Shown here one piece after another: positions 15,785 through 23,813 of a stretch of 64,000 bases of DNA. The notes beneath the pieces are model-generated. The model saw only the letters and a list, made by a program, of their open reading frames with translations. It ran no database searches and was not told the origin of the DNA. The position numbers and the translations under genes were made by a program. Numbering within the stretch: position 1 is the first letter of the stretch; each line of letters starts with the position of its first letter. This stretch comes from UBA1926 sp002337215 (GTDB taxonomy: Bacteria; Planctomycetota; Phycisphaerae; Phycisphaerales; UBA1924). The stretch spans positions 1-64,000 of the forward strand of contig CAXBAF010000022.1 of NCBI GenBank assembly GCA_963973795.1. Direction: 5' to 3'.

Positions 15785-17619
15785 GCATCAAAACCCGGAT
15801 GGGCGCGCTCCTGCTCGCCGTGCTCGCGCTCCATGCTTTCACGGCGGTGATGGGCCACGTCGGGCTGTCCAAATCCAAACGCGACATGCAGCGCCTCGAG
15901 CGTCTCAACGCCGACACGATCTCGGTTCTCGCGATCGATCGATCGGTCACCGAACTCCAGCACGGCGTCGGGTCGTTCATGCTCACGGGTCACACCGCCG
16001 CCGCCGATCGCGTCCGCGATCTGCTCGGCGCCATCGGCGAGCAGATCGACCGTTCGCTTCGAGAACACAACCCTGGCGAGGAACACGATCGGCTCCGCCG
16101 GATGGCCGAGTTCGTCGGCACCTACGGAGAGAACTTCGAGAAAGTCGCCGAGGACCGGGCCGAGCGGATCCGGCTGATGAACGAGGAGATGTTCCCCACT
16201 CGGGACCAGATTCTCCACGAGCTGCGCGAGCTGGACGAACGAACGGGATCGTTCGCGGCGAACCCGAGCACCGACGCGACGCGGTCGCTGCTGCTCGCAG
16301 AGGCCGCCGCGATGCGGTACTTCGACTCTCCGAACGGTGAGCGTGTCGGTGAGGCGATCGAGCACCTGCGCGAGGCGAAGCGTCTCAGCACAGAGGTGAG
16401 CGGCCGGGTTGCTGCGGACCCTGCCGTCGCCGGTGCCTCCGAGATCGAATCGCTCTTCGAGGCGTACGAGCAAGCGTTTCTTGAGGCCGTGCAGGCGACG
16501 CGTGGGTACCTGCACCTGGTGAACGTGGTGCTGGCGGGGAACGCGTCGGAATTGTTGTACGAGGCCGATCGGGTCCGGTCCGCCTCGCTCGAGCAGCGAC
16601 AGATGCTGAGCGCGCAGATGCAGTCCGAGTCGAGTCGATTCCAGGTGATCAGCGATACGATCGCCGTCTCGACGATCCTCGCGGGTCTGGGGCTCGGGTC
16701 GCTGCTGACGCGTTCGGTGCTCGTGCCGATCCTCGGGATGACGAAGACCTTCCGCAAACTCGCGGAAGGACACGCCGACGCCGAGATCGCCGGGCAGGAG
16801 CGCTGCGACGAGATCGGCGCGATGGCAAAGGCCGCCGAGGTGTTCCGGCTCAAGAACATCCAGACCGAGGAACTGCTCCACGAATCGGGTAAGATCACCG
16901 AGGACCTGCGCCAGCGCAACTCGGAAATGACCCAGTTCGTGTACACGGTGTCGCACGACCTCAAGTCGCCGCTGGTGACCATCCACGGCTTCAGCGGATT
17001 GCTGCGGCAGGCCGTCGAAGACGGCGACCGCGCGCGGGCCGAGAGCGCGTTCGTCCGGATCGGCGACGCGGTCGATCGCATGCACGCGACGCTGGATGAT
17101 CTGCTCGAACTGAGCCGGATCGGGATCGTGGTGAGCGAGCCGACGAACGTCCCGCTCGGGAAACTCTTCGCGGATGTTGTGGAGGATCTGAACGGCGAGA
17201 TCCGCAGCGCCGGGGCCACCGTGACCGTCACGGCGAGCGACGCGGCGGTATGGGGAGACCGGGGTCGCATCCGGCAGGTCGTGCAGAACCTCGTGCAGAA
17301 CGCGTTGAAATACTGCCGCCCCACGGAGGGTGATCCGCGTGTGTGGGTTGGTGCGCGGTGTGACGAGTGGGGCACAACGATCACCGTGCGCGACAACGGC
17401 GAGGGTGTCCCGGACGAGTTCGCCCTGAAGATCTTCGGGATCTTCGAGCGGCTTTCGAGCGACAGCGCAGGGACCGGCGTCGGTCTCGCGATCGTGCGCA
17501 AGATCGCGGAGGCCCACGGCGGGCGAGCCTGGCTCGACCGCCATCCCGATGGAGGGCCGGAGTTCTGTGTCTATTTCCCGGACGGTCTCGAACCGGCCAT
17601 GCCGAAAAGCGCGGCGTAG
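15781..17619 (+). CDS. Membrane sensor histidine kinase
   Basis: The predicted product has 612 residues. The layout is TM1 (~7-27), a periplasmic helical sensor region (~30-285), TM2 (~290-312), a HAMP-like linker (~312-370), a HisKA domain with phospho-acceptor His392 in VSHDLKSPL, and a HATPase domain. The ATPase domain has an N box (NLVQNALKY, ~503), G1 (DNGEGVP, ~538), F (FGIFERL) and G2 (GTGVGLAI). All catalytic motifs are intact. The ATG overlaps the stop of the substrate-binding protein gene by 4 nt, so translation is probably coupled. No response regulator is adjacent. The arrangement suggests the binding protein presents its ligand to the periplasmic bundle. Confidence 0.9.
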   Translation: MSIKTRMGALLLAVLALHAFTAVMGHVGLSKSKRDMQRLERLNADTISVLAIDRSVTELQHGVGSFMLTGHTAAADRVRDLLGAIGEQIDRSLREHNPGEEHDRLRRMAEFVGTYGENFEKVAEDRAERIRLMNEEMFPTRDQILHELRELDERTGSFAANPSTDATRSLLLAEAAAMRYFDSPNGERVGEAIEHLREAKRLSTEVSGRVAADPAVAGASEIESLFEAYEQAFLEAVQATRGYLHLVNVVLAGNASELLYEADRVRSASLEQRQMLSAQMQSESSRFQVISDTIAVSTILAGLGLGSLLTRSVLVPILGMTKTFRKLAEGHADAEIAGQERCDEIGAMAKAAEVFRLKNIQTEELLHESGKITEDLRQRNSEMTQFVYTVSHDLKSPLVTIHGFSGLLRQAVEDGDRARAESAFVRIGDAVDRMHATLDDLLELSRIGIVVSEPTNVPLGKLFADVVEDLNGEIRSAGATVTVTASDAAVWGDRGRIRQVVQNLVQNALKYCRPTEGDPRVWVGARCDEWGTTITVRDNGEGVPDEFALKIFGIFERLSSDSAGTGVGLAIVRKIAEAHGGRAWLDRHPDGGPEFCVYFPDGLEPAMPKSAA

Positions 17620-17837
17620 CCGACAGCCGGCGATCGGTGCGGCCACTGCCCGGCCTTTCGGCCTCCGAGTCTGAATACCGGAACGGTCCCACGCCCCCCG
17701 CGCGACCAGCACGAGCGTCGCACGCGGCATGCAGTCCCGTGTGCGATTCGCGGTCGCTGGTGCCAGCACGGGCCGGCGACTCGCCAGCACGAACCGACAC
17801 GACATTGCGTGTTCTCCACCTTGGAAGACGCCGAGAC

Positions 17838-17866
17838 TTGACCCCGGGCTGCCGGTCACCAATACT
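17838..17866 (+). promoter_or_regulatory. Promoter of the ars operon, implying a leaderless arsR mRNA
   Basis: TTGACC (-35, 17838-17843) and AATACT (-10, 17861-17866) have the ideal 17-nt spacing. A start site 7 nt after the -10 falls on the A of the arsR ATG at 17873. There is no Shine-Dalgarno sequence, consistent with a leaderless transcript. Confidence 0.5.
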
Positions 17867-17884
17867 TGCGTTATGGCGTCAGTA
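17863..17884. promoter_or_regulatory. Candidate ArsR operator
   Basis: An imperfect inverted repeat, TACTTGCG-N6-CGTCAGTA (6 of 8 positions symmetrical), overlaps the -10 element and the start codon of arsR. A repressor bound here would block the promoter, as expected for an autoregulated ArsR. The sequence does not match a consensus I know. Confidence 0.35.
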
Positions 17885-18331
17885 AACCAATATCAGCCGG
17901 CCCCTCCAAACCGGTCCCCCAAGCAAGCGGCCCGATGGAGATCGCGGTTTGACCGCGTGCTGAATCCAGATCTGCTCAAGGCCCTTGCGGAGCCGACGCG
18001 GGCGCGTCTGCTCTCGTGCCTGCTCAAATGCTCACGCCCCTGTTCGGTCACGGAGGTCGCCGAGTGCTGCTCGATCGACTTTTCGATGGTCGCGCGGCAC
18101 CTGTCCACGATGGCGCGCGCCGGCCTGCTCACCAGCGAGAAGAAGGGGCGGACCGTCTGGTACGTCGCGGACGGCCCCTCGCTCGCGGCGACGTTCCGAG
18201 ATCTCGCCGACGCGATCGACGAGTTGACTCCCGCGGACTCGTGCTGCGGGTCTGACTGCTGCGGCGACGCACCCGGTGGCCCGACCGCGGGCGGCGACAC
18301 AAACGCAAAGAACGGGCGGGCATCGCGATGA
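17873..18331 (+). CDS. arsR: ArsR-family metalloregulator with Cys-rich tail
   Basis: The predicted product has 152 residues. A winged helix-turn-helix spans ~20-110 (LKALAEPTRARLLSCLL, recognition helix region SIDFSMVARHLSTMARAGLL, wing KKGRTVWYV). After the DNA-binding domain comes a Cys cluster, CCGSDCC at residues 124-130, instead of the classic Cys pair in the recognition helix region. Other Cys residues (CLLKCSRPCS, ECCS) lie in the domain itself. It should repress the operon until As(III) or Sb(III) binds. No ribosome-binding site is seen; the promoter geometry implies a leaderless mRNA. The stop overlaps the next ATG by 4 nt. The CCGxDCC motif recurs in ArsM of the same operon. Confidence 0.88.
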   Translation: MASVNQYQPAPPNRSPKQAARWRSRFDRVLNPDLLKALAEPTRARLLSCLLKCSRPCSVTEVAECCSIDFSMVARHLSTMARAGLLTSEKKGRTVWYVADGPSLAATFRDLADAIDELTPADSCCGSDCCGDAPGGPTAGGDTNAKNGRASR

Positions 18332-19479
18332 CTCACGCCGCACCGACGGGCGCGTGCCCGCTGCCCGTTCGCCCCAGACGGCTCGGCTTCCTCGACCGGT
18401 TCCTCACCCTCTGGATCTTCCTCGCGATGGCGGTCGGCGTGCTGGTCGGCCGACTCGTCCCGGGCATCAGCGAATCGCTCGACCGCCTCTCGGTCGGCAC
18501 GACGAACATCCCCATCGCCGTCGGGCTCATCCTCATGATGTACCCGCCGCTCGCGAAGGTCCGCTACGAGAAACTTCCCGAGGTCTTCCGCGACTGGAGG
18601 GTGCTGGTGCTGTCGCTGGTCCAGAACTGGATCGTCGGCCCCGTGCTCATGTTCGCCCTCGCCGTCCTGTTCCTGCGCGACTACCCCGAATACATGATCG
18701 GGCTCATCATGGTCGGCCTCGCCCGCTGCATCGCGATGGTGCTCGTGTGGAACGATCTCGCCAAGGGCAGCAGCGACTACGCGGCGGGCCTCGTCGCGTT
18801 CAACAGCATCTTCCAGGTCCTGTTCTTCGGGGCCTACGCCTGGGTCTTCATCACCTGGCTGCCACCGTTGCTCGGTCTCGACGGAGCCGTCGTCGATGTC
18901 TCGATCGGCGAGGTCTTCCAGAGCGTGATGATCTACCTGGGTATCCCGTTCGTCGCGGGAATGCTCACGCGGCTTGTCTTGCGGCCCATCAAGGGCGACG
19001 CGTGGTACGCCGAGCGGTTCATCCCGACGATCGCCCCGATCACGCTCATCGCACTGCTCTTCACGATCCTCGTGATGTTCAGCCTCCAGGGCCACCGGAT
19101 CGTCGCGCTCCCGCTCGATATCCTGCGGATCGCGATCCCGCTGACAATCTACTTCGTCGTCATGTTCCTCGTCAGTTTCTTCATGGCGGCCAAGGTCGGC
19201 GCGGGATACGAACGGTCCGCGACCCTCGCCTTTACCGCCTCGGGCAACAACTTCGAACTCGCGATCGCGGTCGCGATCGCCGTCTTCGGCATCGGGTCGG
19301 GCGTCGCGTTCGCGACGGTCGTCGGCCCGCTTGTCGAGGTCCCCGTCCTCCTCGCCCTCGTCGGCGTTTCGCTGAGGCTGGGCCGTCGGCTTTTCCCTCT
19401 TGCACAGAACAACACAGATACCCCGGAAAACGCAACGAACCCGCGACCGGCTTCTCAAGGAGATCACCATGAGCAATGA
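18328..19479 (+). CDS. acr3: ACR3-family arsenite efflux transporter
   Basis: The predicted product has 383 residues, a standard length. About ten membrane helices are visible. Family landmarks include LILMMYPPLAKVRYE, QNWIVGPVLMFALA, GLIMVGLARCIAMVLVWNDLA (with the conserved Cys), AGLVAFNSIFQVL and FTASGNNFELAIAVA. ACR3 exports arsenite across the inner membrane using the proton gradient. The gene overlaps arsR upstream (ATGA) and arsM downstream by 11 nt, so the three are a tight operon. No arsenate reductase (arsC) is in this cluster, so arsenate reduction would need a gene elsewhere. Confidence 0.93.
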   Translation: MTHAAPTGACPLPVRPRRLGFLDRFLTLWIFLAMAVGVLVGRLVPGISESLDRLSVGTTNIPIAVGLILMMYPPLAKVRYEKLPEVFRDWRVLVLSLVQNWIVGPVLMFALAVLFLRDYPEYMIGLIMVGLARCIAMVLVWNDLAKGSSDYAAGLVAFNSIFQVLFFGAYAWVFITWLPPLLGLDGAVVDVSIGEVFQSVMIYLGIPFVAGMLTRLVLRPIKGDAWYAERFIPTIAPITLIALLFTILVMFSLQGHRIVALPLDILRIAIPLTIYFVVMFLVSFFMAAKVGAGYERSATLAFTASGNNFELAIAVAIAVFGIGSGVAFATVVGPLVEVPVLLALVGVSLRLGRRLFPLAQNNTDTPENATNPRPASQGDHHEQ

Positions 19480-20467
19480 CACGCAATCCTCCTGCTGCGG
19501 GCCCGACTGCTGCCCAACACCCACCGACAGCTCGCCGACCACCAGCGCCCCGACCACGGATCAGGTCCGCGACAGCGTCCGCGAGGGGTACGCCGAGATC
19601 GCCCGCAAGGGCCAGTGGTCGGGCGTCCGCCCCGCGTCCGCACGGTTGCAAAGCGAGCAGGACGGAGATGCTGCCGTCGCGCAGGCCGGCTGCTGCGGCG
19701 GAAACTCGGAGACGGGTGGAGGCGGCTGCTGCGGCCCGACCACGCTGACCCCCGAGCAGGTCGCCCTCGCCGTCGGCTACTCGGGCGACGACCTCACCGT
19801 CCTCCCCGAGGGCTCCAACATGGGGCTCTCGTGCGGCAACCCGACCGCGCTCGCGTCGCTGACGCCCGGCGAGGTCGTCGTCGATCTCGGCTCAGGCGGC
19901 GGGTTCGACTGCTTCATCGCCGGACCGAAAGTAGGCGAGCAGGGACGGGTGATCGGCGTGGACATGACCCCCGAGATGCTCAGCAAGGCCCGGGGCAACC
20001 TGGCGAGCTACCGCGAGCGCAGCGGGCTCGACAACGTCGAGTTCCGCCTGGGCGAGATCGAGAACCTCCCCGTCGCGGACGCGTCGGCCGACGTGATCAT
20101 CTCCAACTGCGTGATCAACCTCTCCCCCGACAAGCGGCGTGTCTGGCACGAGATCGCCCGGGTGCTCAAGCCGGGCGGGCGAGCGGCGGTCTCCGATCTC
20201 GCGCTGCTCAAGCCGTTGCCGGCGGGCGTCGTGAACGACCTCGAGGCGCTGGTGGGGTGCATCGCGGGCGCGGAACTGGTCGAGGTCGTCCGCGAGGCGA
20301 TCCTCGACGCGGGGCTGACCGATCTCCAGATGACCGCCAAGCCCCAGTACATCGAGACGATGACCAACTGGCAGGACCCGCTCTACAGGAAGATCGCGGC
20401 CGCGCTGCCCGAGGGCGCGTCGATGAGCGACTACGTCGTCAGCCTCGATATCGAGGCCCGCCGCTGA
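19469..20467 (+). CDS. arsM: Arsenite S-adenosylmethionine methyltransferase
   Basis: The predicted product has 332 residues. The ATG at 19469 follows AAGGAG by 6 nt and lies within the end of acr3. The core is a class I SAM methyltransferase: motif I DLGSGGGFDCF, the acidic motif VIGVDMTPEML, and NCVINLSPDKRRVWHEIARVLKPGG, which carries the conserved ArsM Cys. The N-terminus is Cys-rich: CCGPDCC at residues 9-15, and further CC pairs (AGCCGG, GGCCGP). The enzyme methylates As(III), producing methylated or volatile arsenicals that complement efflux. CCGPDCC mirrors the ArsR tail. Gene context with arsR and acr3 makes the assignment firm. Confidence 0.94.
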   Translation: MSNDTQSSCCGPDCCPTPTDSSPTTSAPTTDQVRDSVREGYAEIARKGQWSGVRPASARLQSEQDGDAAVAQAGCCGGNSETGGGGCCGPTTLTPEQVALAVGYSGDDLTVLPEGSNMGLSCGNPTALASLTPGEVVVDLGSGGGFDCFIAGPKVGEQGRVIGVDMTPEMLSKARGNLASYRERSGLDNVEFRLGEIENLPVADASADVIISNCVINLSPDKRRVWHEIARVLKPGGRAAVSDLALLKPLPAGVVNDLEALVGCIAGAELVEVVREAILDAGLTDLQMTAKPQYIETMTNWQDPLYRKIAAALPEGASMSDYVVSLDIEARR

Positions 20468-20492
20468 GCTCAGCCGGGAGGTGTGACGACGG

Positions 20493-21848
20493 TCACAGTT
20501 TCCGGATCACCGGCGCCGCCTTGTAGCGCCCCTCAAGCACCGTCTTCGAATCGGTCTTCATCCAGTCGTCGAGAACGCCCGCGTAGACCGTGCGGAAATC
20601 GACGGTGTACTTCAGGTCGCCCCCGTCGAGGTTGTCCATCGAGGGGTGGGGGTTGAGCACGCCCGCGTTGACCATGGGACCGAACAGCATCATCGGCGCC
20701 GCGGTCCCGTGGTCGGTCCCGCCGCTCGCGTTCTGGGCGACGCGCCGGCCGAACTCGCTGAACTGCATCGTCAGCACGCGTCCGTCGTTGCCCTGCTGGC
20801 CGAGGTCCTGGTAGAACGCGCGGACCGCGGTCGCGAACTGCCGCAGCAGGTTCGCGTGCCGCCCGTTCGCGCCGCCCTGCCCGGCGTGGGTGTCGAACCC
20901 GCCGTGCGTGGCGTAATAGACCCGCGTTTTCATCCCCGCGCGGATCATCTTCGCGATCATGCTCAGCTGCGACGCGAGCGGCGAGTTGGGGTACTCGACC
21001 AGCGACCGCTCGGCGACCGCCTGGCGGATCTTGTCGCTCGAGACCTGTGCGTCCAGACTCGTGCGCATCAGGAACTCCGCGTTCGAGCTGACGTTGCCCT
21101 CTGCCTGCGCGGGGTCCCGCCTGACGAGTTTCTGGTAGGGATCGTGCAGCGAATCGTGGATCTGCTCACCCGTCCAGCGGAAGAGGTCGGGCGTCTCGAA
21201 CGCGACGGGCTTGGTCTGCCGGCCCTGCATCGCCAGCGGCGCTTCGCGACCGATCGCCACAGGCGGGTAGACCGTCTCAGTACGTGCCTGAGGCTGGTTG
21301 GCGGCCTGCCTGGGTGCGCGCCCCGATTCTCCCGCCCCGAAGCCGCAGCACTCGCTGTCGTAGTACCGCCCGATCCAGCCGTCGCCCGTGCCGGTCGTGT
21401 CGGCGGTGTGCCAGATGTCCATGCTCTTGAAGTGGCTTCGGTTCGGGTTCGGATAGCCCACGCCTTGCACGACCGACATCAGCCCGCTGTCGTACATCTC
21501 CTTCAGGCCCTCGAGGGCGGGGTGGAGCGCGATATCGCTGTACCTGTCCTCGAGCGTGATGCCCTGCTGTTTGGTGATGCGGATTGAGGGGCGGAGGCGG
21601 TGGTAGGCGTCGTAGCCGACGGGCGCGACGGTGTTGAGCCCGTCGTTGCCGCCCCCCATCTGGATGACGACGAGGATCCGGTCGTCGGGCACCCCCGGGA
21701 TCGAGCCCAGGTCGGGACCAGGCAGCGCGAAGGCGGAACGCTGGAGGAACATCGGCATCGCCATCGCGGCCGACGCCATGACGAGCCCGTTGCCGAGCAG
21801 TTCGCGTCGAGTCCAGGCGCGGGCGTTGGCGGAGTCGTTGTGGTGCAT
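20493..21848 (-). CDS. DUF1501 protein with Tat signal
   Basis: The predicted product has 451 residues. The N-terminus holds a Tat-type signal (TRRELLGNGLVMASAAMAMPMF). The body shows DUF1501 landmarks: RILVVIQMGGGNDGLNTVAPV, LHPALEGLKEMYDSG, VVQGVGYPNPNRSHFKSMDIW, THGGFDTHAGQ, FSEFGRR and GTDHGTAAPMMLFG. These place it in the alkaline-phosphatase-like superfamily. Enzymatic activity has not been established for the family. The ATG follows AAGGAAGAG. It lies downstream of the DUF1800 gene on the same strand (42-nt gap), the usual pairing in planctomycetes, and the two are presumed to act together outside the cytoplasm. It is convergent with arsM. Confidence 0.92.
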   Translation of the reverse strand: MHHNDSANARAWTRRELLGNGLVMASAAMAMPMFLQRSAFALPGPDLGSIPGVPDDRILVVIQMGGGNDGLNTVAPVGYDAYHRLRPSIRITKQQGITLEDRYSDIALHPALEGLKEMYDSGLMSVVQGVGYPNPNRSHFKSMDIWHTADTTGTGDGWIGRYYDSECCGFGAGESGRAPRQAANQPQARTETVYPPVAIGREAPLAMQGRQTKPVAFETPDLFRWTGEQIHDSLHDPYQKLVRRDPAQAEGNVSSNAEFLMRTSLDAQVSSDKIRQAVAERSLVEYPNSPLASQLSMIAKMIRAGMKTRVYYATHGGFDTHAGQGGANGRHANLLRQFATAVRAFYQDLGQQGNDGRVLTMQFSEFGRRVAQNASGGTDHGTAAPMMLFGPMVNAGVLNPHPSMDNLDGGDLKYTVDFRTVYAGVLDDWMKTDSKTVLEGRYKAAPVIRKL

Positions 21849-21890
21849 GGTCTCTTCCTTTGAAGCGAGCCGTTCCTGAACGGGAGACTA

Positions 21891-23459
21891 TCAGCAGAGC
21901 TGGTATTCGGGCATCGCCGCGATCAGCAGCAGCATGCCGACGAGGACGTCCCGGTTGACCCGGTCGTCGTGTTCTCTCGCAAAGCCTGTGAGCGCACGGA
22001 CCGCGTCGTCTTTCGTGCGCTCGTCGGTGTGCCCCAGCGTCAGGCGGAGCAAAGCCGACGCGGCGGACCGCGGCGTGCGCCGCTCGTCTTCGGTAAGCAG
22101 GTCGGTCGGGTCGTACCGCTCGTCCCGCGCGTTCCCGTCGTAGCCGACCGGGAGCCTCCCGGTCAGCAGGAAGTTCAGCGCGTTCTGTCGCACGAAGATG
22201 GTCGAGGTGTTGATCCAGGTCCGCCCGCCGTCCCAACCCTTGACGCTGGGCGGGTACATCAGGTTCTGGCCCATCAGGTCCATCGCCTGCAGCAGCACGC
22301 CCATGTCGCGCACCGGGGTATTCAGCGAGCGCACGGACCCGACCACGAGCTCGGTCGGGCTCTTGATCCGGTTGCCCATGACGGTGGGGTGGTAGAAGTG
22401 CCGGCTGAGCATCAGCCGACGGAGCGCCGGCGTCAGCGCGTAGTCGCTCGACCGGAGCGTGCCCGCGAGGGACTGGATCGTGCGCCGCACGGCGATCTCA
22501 TCGCCCGGGTCGTGCGTGCCGATGTGCTGACAGAAATAGTCGTACAGCTTGGTCGCGATGAACTGGGCGCACGCGGGCTGCGCGAGGATCGCCGCGACGA
22601 AGCCCTCGCCGTCGAGGTTCCCGCGTCGGCCCAGGATCGTCTTGTTGCCCTTGTCGTGGTTCTCGTGGTTGAACACGAACTCGTCGTCTCGGAACGAATA
22701 GCCGGTGAGCGCGCGGGCGCCTTCCTTGATGTCGCGTTCCGAGTAGTTGCCCACACCCAGGCTGAAGAGCTCCATCAGTTCGCGCGCCAGATTCTCGTTC
22801 GGCTGCCCGACTCTCGAATCGTTGTTGTCGAGGTAGGCGATCATCGCGGGGTCGCGGATGATGCCGTAGAGAAGATCCGCGAACGAGCCGAGCGCGTTCG
22901 TGCGCAGAAACTGGTTCTGCAGGTACATGTGGTACGAGTTCTCGATCGTGCGGTAACTCGTCGCGAAGTGGTTGTGCCAGAAGAGCGTCATCTTCTCCTC
23001 GAGCGGGCGTGGGGTCTCGATCATGCGCTCGAGCCACCACCGCTGGACATCGCCGATCTGCTGCCGGTCCTGGCGTTGGCGCTGCTGGCGCAGCAGGCGG
23101 AACCGCGCGAGCGTGTCCTCGTCGCGCCGCTGCTGGGCCGACCGGTACTCCCGGCGTTCCGACTCGCTCAGCGGACGCATGATGTTCGCGTCGAACCGGT
23201 CGGCCTTCGGCGCCGCGTAGGGCACGTCCTCGGCCGCGAGCAGATAATCGACCGACCGCTCGGGCCCCCATTCGGCGAGTGTCCGGATCTGGCTCGGCGT
23301 GCCGCCGAAACCGGCGCGCAGCAGGAGATGCCGGGCCTCCGGTTCGCCGAACTCGTGGGCACGGATCTCGGTGAGACGCGAGGGCAGGCGGTCGGGCGCG
23401 TCGTCGTCGTCACGGCGTCGTCCGTCGTCGCGTGTCGGTTGGGCGGTGTTGAGTGTCAA
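21891..23459 (-). CDS. DUF1800 family protein
   Basis: The predicted product has 522 residues if it starts at the TTG at 23459, which has GGAGG 7 nt upstream. The frame stays open to a TTG at 23585, but the extra 42 residues lack a ribosome-binding site. Family landmarks are ARHLLLRAGFGGTP, EKMTLFWHNHFATS, YLDNNDSRVGQPNENLARE, LMELFSLGVGNYSERD, ARALTGYSF and MYPPSVKGWDGGRTWIN. Function is not established for DUF1800. It is almost always found beside DUF1501, as here. A charged Asp/Arg-rich stretch follows the N-terminus, and no clear signal peptide is visible at this start. Confidence 0.9.
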   Translation of the reverse strand: MTLNTAQPTRDDGRRRDDDDAPDRLPSRLTEIRAHEFGEPEARHLLLRAGFGGTPSQIRTLAEWGPERSVDYLLAAEDVPYAAPKADRFDANIMRPLSESERREYRSAQQRRDEDTLARFRLLRQQRQRQDRQQIGDVQRWWLERMIETPRPLEEKMTLFWHNHFATSYRTIENSYHMYLQNQFLRTNALGSFADLLYGIIRDPAMIAYLDNNDSRVGQPNENLARELMELFSLGVGNYSERDIKEGARALTGYSFRDDEFVFNHENHDKGNKTILGRRGNLDGEGFVAAILAQPACAQFIATKLYDYFCQHIGTHDPGDEIAVRRTIQSLAGTLRSSDYALTPALRRLMLSRHFYHPTVMGNRIKSPTELVVGSVRSLNTPVRDMGVLLQAMDLMGQNLMYPPSVKGWDGGRTWINTSTIFVRQNALNFLLTGRLPVGYDGNARDERYDPTDLLTEDERRTPRSAASALLRLTLGHTDERTKDDAVRALTGFAREHDDRVNRDVLVGMLLLIAAMPEYQLC

Positions 23460-23477
23460 AGCATCGCCTCCAATGTC

Positions 23478-23507
23478 TGTCACGGCGTTTGTCACGCCAA
23501 CTGTCAC
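23478..23507. promoter_or_regulatory. Three TGTCAC direct repeats at 12-bp spacing
   Basis: TGTCAC occurs at 23478, 23490 and 23502, exactly 12 bp apart, 18-50 bp upstream of the preferred DUF1800 start. The layout resembles sites for regulators that bind in tandem on one DNA face (PhoB boxes have TGTCAT-like repeats at 11 bp). If translation starts at 23585 instead, the repeats would be coding. Confidence 0.35.
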
Positions 23508-23513
23508 GGCATC

Positions 23514-23770
23514 GCCCGCGGTGAGATCGCACCCGCTCTTCGATTCGTCGATCGGTCCAGCAGGAGTTCGTGCCGTGGAAACCAACGCGACGCCGTGCCG
23601 GCTATTGCATCGACCCGACAGAGCAGTATGCCCGAAAACGGTGCATCCGTCGAGGGTTCAGTCGTGCGCTCGTCGACGCACCGATCTTGCTGGGATCGGT
23701 ATGTTCGGGATTACAGGGATCCGGCGGTTCTCCGGAGTCCTTTGATCGTTCGGCGGGGTCAGACGAATTG
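23514..23770. other. Intergenic stretch between ctaA and the DUF1800 gene
   Basis: This part of the ~350-bp gap carries no recognisable gene, RNA or hairpin. It presumably includes the promoter of the DUF1800-DUF1501 pair, but no convincing -35/-10 pair was found. Confidence 0.4.
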
Positions 23771-23813
23771 GTCGGCCGGTCTGGTCGGCCGGTCTGGTCA
23801 GCCGGTCTGGTCA
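23771..23813. repeat. 13-bp tandem repeat at the 3' end of ctaA
   Basis: GTCGGCCGGTCTG is repeated three times (the third copy with one change) plus a partial fourth. The array ends on the ctaA stop codon at 23811-23813. Confidence 0.75.

Noticed and set aside
15691..17862. A 723-codon open frame antisense to the histidine kinase
   Set aside because: High GC content keeps antisense frames open. It lacks any recognisable domain or ribosome-binding site, while the kinase on the other strand has every catalytic motif.
17863..17890. ACCAATA direct repeats either side of the arsR start
   Set aside because: Two copies 26 bp apart (17858-17864 and 17885-17891) could be chance. The overlapping inverted repeat better fits an ArsR dimer.
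20482..20497. TGTGA-N6-TCACA, a perfect CRP/FNR-like half-site pair
   Set aside because: It lies between the convergent ends of arsM and the DUF1501 gene and overlaps the DUF1501 stop codon, so a promoter role is unlikely. A weak hairpin or chance is simpler.
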